A DNA stretch of 25,805 bases from positions 1 through 25,805 of the forward strand of contig JBDWGM010000103.1 of the NCBI GenBank assembly GCA_039975755.1. Direction: 5' to 3'. Under the pieces are notes generated by a model, which was not told the DNA's origin, made no database searches, and saw only the letters and a list, made by a program, of their open reading frames with translations. This document shows, in pieces, positions 23,281 through 25,805 of the stretch. Source of the DNA: JABSSA01 sp039975755 (lineage in GTDB: Bacteria > Pseudomonadota > Alphaproteobacteria > Rhodobacterales > Rhodobacteraceae). Both the position numbers and the translations under genes were made by a program. Every line of letters starts with the position of its first letter. Positions within the stretch are counted from its first letter, which is position 1.

Positions 23281-25230
23281 TTATTTGTTCATGCGGTTGT
23301 CAATCAGTTCTTCAACCACAGAAGGATCGGCCAGCGTGGATGTGTCGCCAAGCGCGCCGTAATCGTTTTCCGCGATCTTGCGCAGGATGCGACGCATGAT
23401 CTTACCAGAACGCGTTTTTGGCAAACCCGGAGCCCATTGGATCAAGTCGGGCGACGCGATAGGGCCGATTTCTTGCCGCACCCAGTTGCGCAGTTCTTTG
23501 CGCAATTCTTCCGTCGGTACTTCGCCGGACATCAATGTGACATAGCAGTAGATACCTTGCCCTTTGATGTCGTGAGGATAGCCTACGACAGCGGATTCAG
23601 ACACTTTTGGGTGTGCAACCAGCGCGCTTTCAACCTCGGCTGTTCCCATGCGGTGGCCGGACACGTTGATGACGTCGTCAACACGTCCGGTAATCCAATA
23701 ATCCCCGTCTGCGTCGCGGCGGCATCCATCACCAGTAAAGTAATAACCTTTGTAGTCTGAGAAATATGTCTTCTCAAACCGCTCATGATCGCCCCAAACG
23801 GTACGCATTTGGGCAGGCCAACTGTCCGCGATACACAACACGCCTTCGACATCGTTGCCTTCGATGATGTCGCCACTGGATGGTTCAAGGACGACGGGTT
23901 TGATCCCGAAAAAAGGCTTCATCGCCGCACCGGGCTTTGTCGCATGCGCGCCAGGCAGTGGGGTCATCAAATGACCGCCCGTTTCCGTTTGCCACCACGT
24001 ATCCACAATGGGGCAACGCCCGCCGCCGACAACAGAGTTATACCAAGTCCACGCTTCGGGATTAATCGGTTCACCCACCGTGCCCAGCAACTTTAACGAA
24101 GACAAATCGCATTTCTTCACGAAATCATCGCCTTGGCCCATGAGCGCACGAATGGCTGTTGGTGCTGTATAGAATTGGTTCACTTTGTGTTTTTCACACA
24201 CTTGCCAGAACCGCGAGGCATCCGGGTACGTTGGAATACCTTCAAACATCAACGTCGTCGCGCCGTTCGCAAGGGGCCCATACACAATATAGCTATGGCC
24301 CGTCACCCAACCGACGTCCGCGCTACACCAATAAATGTCGCCATCATGGTAATCAAAGGTGGTTTCATGAGTCAGCGAGGCATAGACGATATACCCTCCA
24401 GTACTGTGCACCACGCCTTTGGGCAAACCTGTTGATCCCGAAGTATAAAGGATGAACAACGGGTCTTCTGCGTTCATTTCTTCGACGGGGCAATCGCTGG
24501 ACACCGTTTCTGAAACGGCATGCAGCCAATGATCGCGCCCATCCACCATAGTGACATCGCCACCAGTGCGTTGAATGACAAGCATTTGCGCGTTGCCGGT
24601 GACGGATTCGAAGGCTTTGTCGGCGTTCGACTTAAGCGGCGTGTTCCGCCCGCCACGAGGGGCTTCGTCCGCTGTGATAACAACTTTCGCGTCGCAGCCG
24701 TTGACCCGTGCGGCCAAAGCATCGGGTGAAAACCCAGCAAACACAATGGAGTGGATCGCCCCAATGCGCGCAGAGGCCAGCATGGCATAGGCCGCTTCGG
24801 GTATCATCGGCATATAGATGACAACACGATCCCCTTTGCCCACGCCCAATGACTTTAGAACATTCCCCATGCGGCTCACATTTTCATGCAGTTGTGCATA
24901 GGTGATGTGAAGGGCGGGTTCTTCAGGGCTGTCGGGTTCCCAGATGATCGCTGTCTGATCGGCACGTGTTGCAAGGTGGCGATCAATGCAATTGGCGGCA
25001 ACATTCAATGTGCCATCAGCGTACCAATTGATAGAGACGTTCCCAAAGTCATAGGACACGTCCTTGATTTGTGTGTACGGCTTGATCCAGTCGATCCGTT
25101 TGCCCTGTTGCGCCCAAAAGGTTTCGGGATCCGAAACGGATTGAGCATACATATCGTCATAACGCTGCGCATCTACATGCGTGCGGGCTACGACTTCATC
25201 AGATGGTGCAAATGTCTTTTCGGCACACAC
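23281..25230 (-). CDS. acs: Acetyl-CoA synthetase (AMP-forming)
   Basis: A protein of 649 residues, the normal length. It converts acetate, ATP and CoA to acetyl-CoA through acetyl-AMP. Visible motifs are WYADGTLNVAANCIDRHLA, the adenylate-forming P-loop LYTSGSTGLPKGVVH, WWQTETGG, YFTGDGCRRDADGDYWITGRVDDVINVSGHR, and the acetylation-controlled lysine K610 in RSGKIMRR. The start is GTG 25230, chosen for its strong GGAGGAG site about seven bases upstream and agreement with typical alphaproteobacterial Acs N-termini. The frame is open a further 16 codons to 25278, with an ATG at 25266 lacking a good site. It is convergent with the racemase/monooxygenase pair. A propionyl-CoA synthetase is unlikely from the close Acs match. 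Confidence 0.95.
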   Translation of the reverse strand: MCAEKTFAPSDEVVARTHVDAQRYDDMYAQSVSDPETFWAQQGKRIDWIKPYTQIKDVSYDFGNVSINWYADGTLNVAANCIDRHLATRADQTAIIWEPDSPEEPALHITYAQLHENVSRMGNVLKSLGVGKGDRVVIYMPMIPEAAYAMLASARIGAIHSIVFAGFSPDALAARVNGCDAKVVITADEAPRGGRNTPLKSNADKAFESVTGNAQMLVIQRTGGDVTMVDGRDHWLHAVSETVSSDCPVEEMNAEDPLFILYTSGSTGLPKGVVHSTGGYIVYASLTHETTFDYHDGDIYWCSADVGWVTGHSYIVYGPLANGATTLMFEGIPTYPDASRFWQVCEKHKVNQFYTAPTAIRALMGQGDDFVKKCDLSSLKLLGTVGEPINPEAWTWYNSVVGGGRCPIVDTWWQTETGGHLMTPLPGAHATKPGAAMKPFFGIKPVVLEPSSGDIIEGNDVEGVLCIADSWPAQMRTVWGDHERFEKTYFSDYKGYYFTGDGCRRDADGDYWITGRVDDVINVSGHRMGTAEVESALVAHPKVSESAVVGYPHDIKGQGIYCYVTLMSGEVPTEELRKELRNWVRQEIGPIASPDLIQWAPGLPKTRSGKIMRRILRKIAENDYGALGDTSTLADPSVVEELIDNRMNK

Positions 25231-25673
25231 GGGTCGTCTCCTCCCAGTTTTTTCCTTGTGCACCATAATAGTAGCCAATTTAGAATGGCTTGGTGGTGCA
25301 CTCCTCCGTAGGGGATCATACTGAGGCGAAACAAGAAGGAAATAAACCGTTGTTCTTGCCCGAAACTGTTGTGAAGTGCTTTGCTTGCTGTTGGCTTTCG
25401 GTAGTAAATTGGAATTAGATAATTTTGTAACTAGTGTTTAAAAGCAATGAGTTGGTTGTAAAAAAAGTAGTAAATTTAGCTGTTAGCCAATCGGTTGTGG
25501 ATCGCGTTCTGCGCCTGTTGATGTTGCTCAATTCAAGTGAAATTCGAAGAATCTCCTGCTGCTCACTGCATCAGTGTTTGAGGAAAACGGCGAAACACTT
25601 GGCACAAGCCTGCGCGCAAGTTAGCCTTTGAACAAGCTAGGGGTTGAAAACCCGGCGGACAAACAGGGAGGAT
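25231..25673. other. AT-rich intergenic region between acs and a TRAP binding-protein gene
   Basis: These 443 bases separate two divergent genes. No convincing gene is seen; short open frames such as 25434-25631 have no ribosome site and no protein-like composition. Two GTGCAC sites near acs (25258-25263 and 25296-25301) lie 38 bases apart. A small hairpin GGGTT-GAA-AACCC (25641-25653) lies just before the TRAP gene. The very AT-rich stretch 25410-25490 may hold both promoters, but no box was assigned. Confidence 0.45.
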
Positions 25674-25805
25674 ATGATGCGAAGAATTATGAACCGGACG
25701 GCGCTTGCGACGTTGACGTTGGCGTTTGCGAGCGAAGCATTTGCTGTTGAGTGGAATGTGAGTGTTTGGGGTAAGCGGCGTGCGTTTACGGAGCATGTTG
25801 AGAAA
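25674..25805 (+). CDS. TRAP transporter substrate-binding protein, N-terminal part
   Basis: A partial gene with 44 codons visible before the right edge. It starts with a Sec-type signal peptide: MMRRIMNRTALATLTLAFAS then EAFA. The mature start VEWNVSVWGKRRAFTEHVEK matches my memory of a TRAP C4-dicarboxylate-type binding-protein group in Rhodobacterales, in which this stretch is conserved. The ribosome site GGGAGG lies two bases before ATG 25674 and five bases before ATG 25677, so the second ATG may be the true start. Permease genes would follow outside the window. It is divergent from acs. The substrate is unknown and the family call rests on few residues. Confidence 0.7.
   Translation, partial: MMRRIMNRTALATLTLAFASEAFAVEWNVSVWGKRRAFTEHVEK

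Noticed and set aside
25434..25631. A 65-codon open frame in the acs/TRAP gap
   Set aside because: No ribosome site and no recognisable composition; it sits in an AT-rich regulatory gap.

Overview
The window looks like chromosomal DNA of a marine alphaproteobacterium, most likely Rhodobacterales (Roseobacter group). This rests on protein relatedness and layout: TRAP and Ugp-type ABC transporters, RpiR regulators, FAD monooxygenases and an alphaproteobacterial-type acetyl-CoA synthetase, packed in operons with ATGA/GTGA/TTGA stop-start overlaps at moderate GC. No tRNA, rRNA, CRISPR array, insertion sequence or phage gene was seen. The content is metabolic: import and catabolism of small organic nitrogen, phosphorus and carbon compounds.

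Left part (1-6516). A minus-strand group reads from a di-heme peroxidase (MauG/CCP type) into a fold-type-II PLP ammonia-lyase (diaminopropionate ammonia-lyase-like), then into an M24 (creatinase/prolidase) hydrolase that runs off the left edge. Divergent from the peroxidase, and overlapping its start, is a small secreted Sel1-repeat protein. Plus-strand genes follow: an exported SGNH/GDSL hydrolase-like protein, a Tat-exported YHS-domain protein and a PhzS-like FAD monooxygenase.

Centre (6543-15233). A seven-gene minus-strand operon encodes an N-formylglutamate amidohydrolase-family enzyme, TRAP DctQ, DctM and DctP, a glutamine-synthetase-like gamma-glutamyl ligase, an aldehyde dehydrogenase and an iron-type alcohol dehydrogenase. 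An RpiR/MurR regulator is divergent from it. I read this as an import and gamma-glutamylation pathway, parallel in logic to the Puu putrescine pathway but with an alcohol dehydrogenase where an amine oxidase would sit. That suggests an amino-alcohol substrate. It is the best candidate here for an undescribed system. The TRAP binding protein appears to lack the usual ligand-binding arginine.

Right-centre (15235-20823). A ugpBAEC-type glycerol-3-phosphate/glycerophosphodiester ABC operon ends in an endonuclease/exonuclease/phosphatase-family enzyme instead of the GDPD-family UgpQ. Its leader is rich in inverted repeats. Hairpins follow the binding-protein gene in both transporter operons.

Right part (20824-25805). 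An alpha-methylacyl-CoA racemase-like CaiB/BaiF protein is translationally coupled to an FAD monooxygenase. Convergent to them is acetyl-CoA synthetase (acs). After a 443-base AT-rich gap, the start of another TRAP binding protein runs off the right edge.
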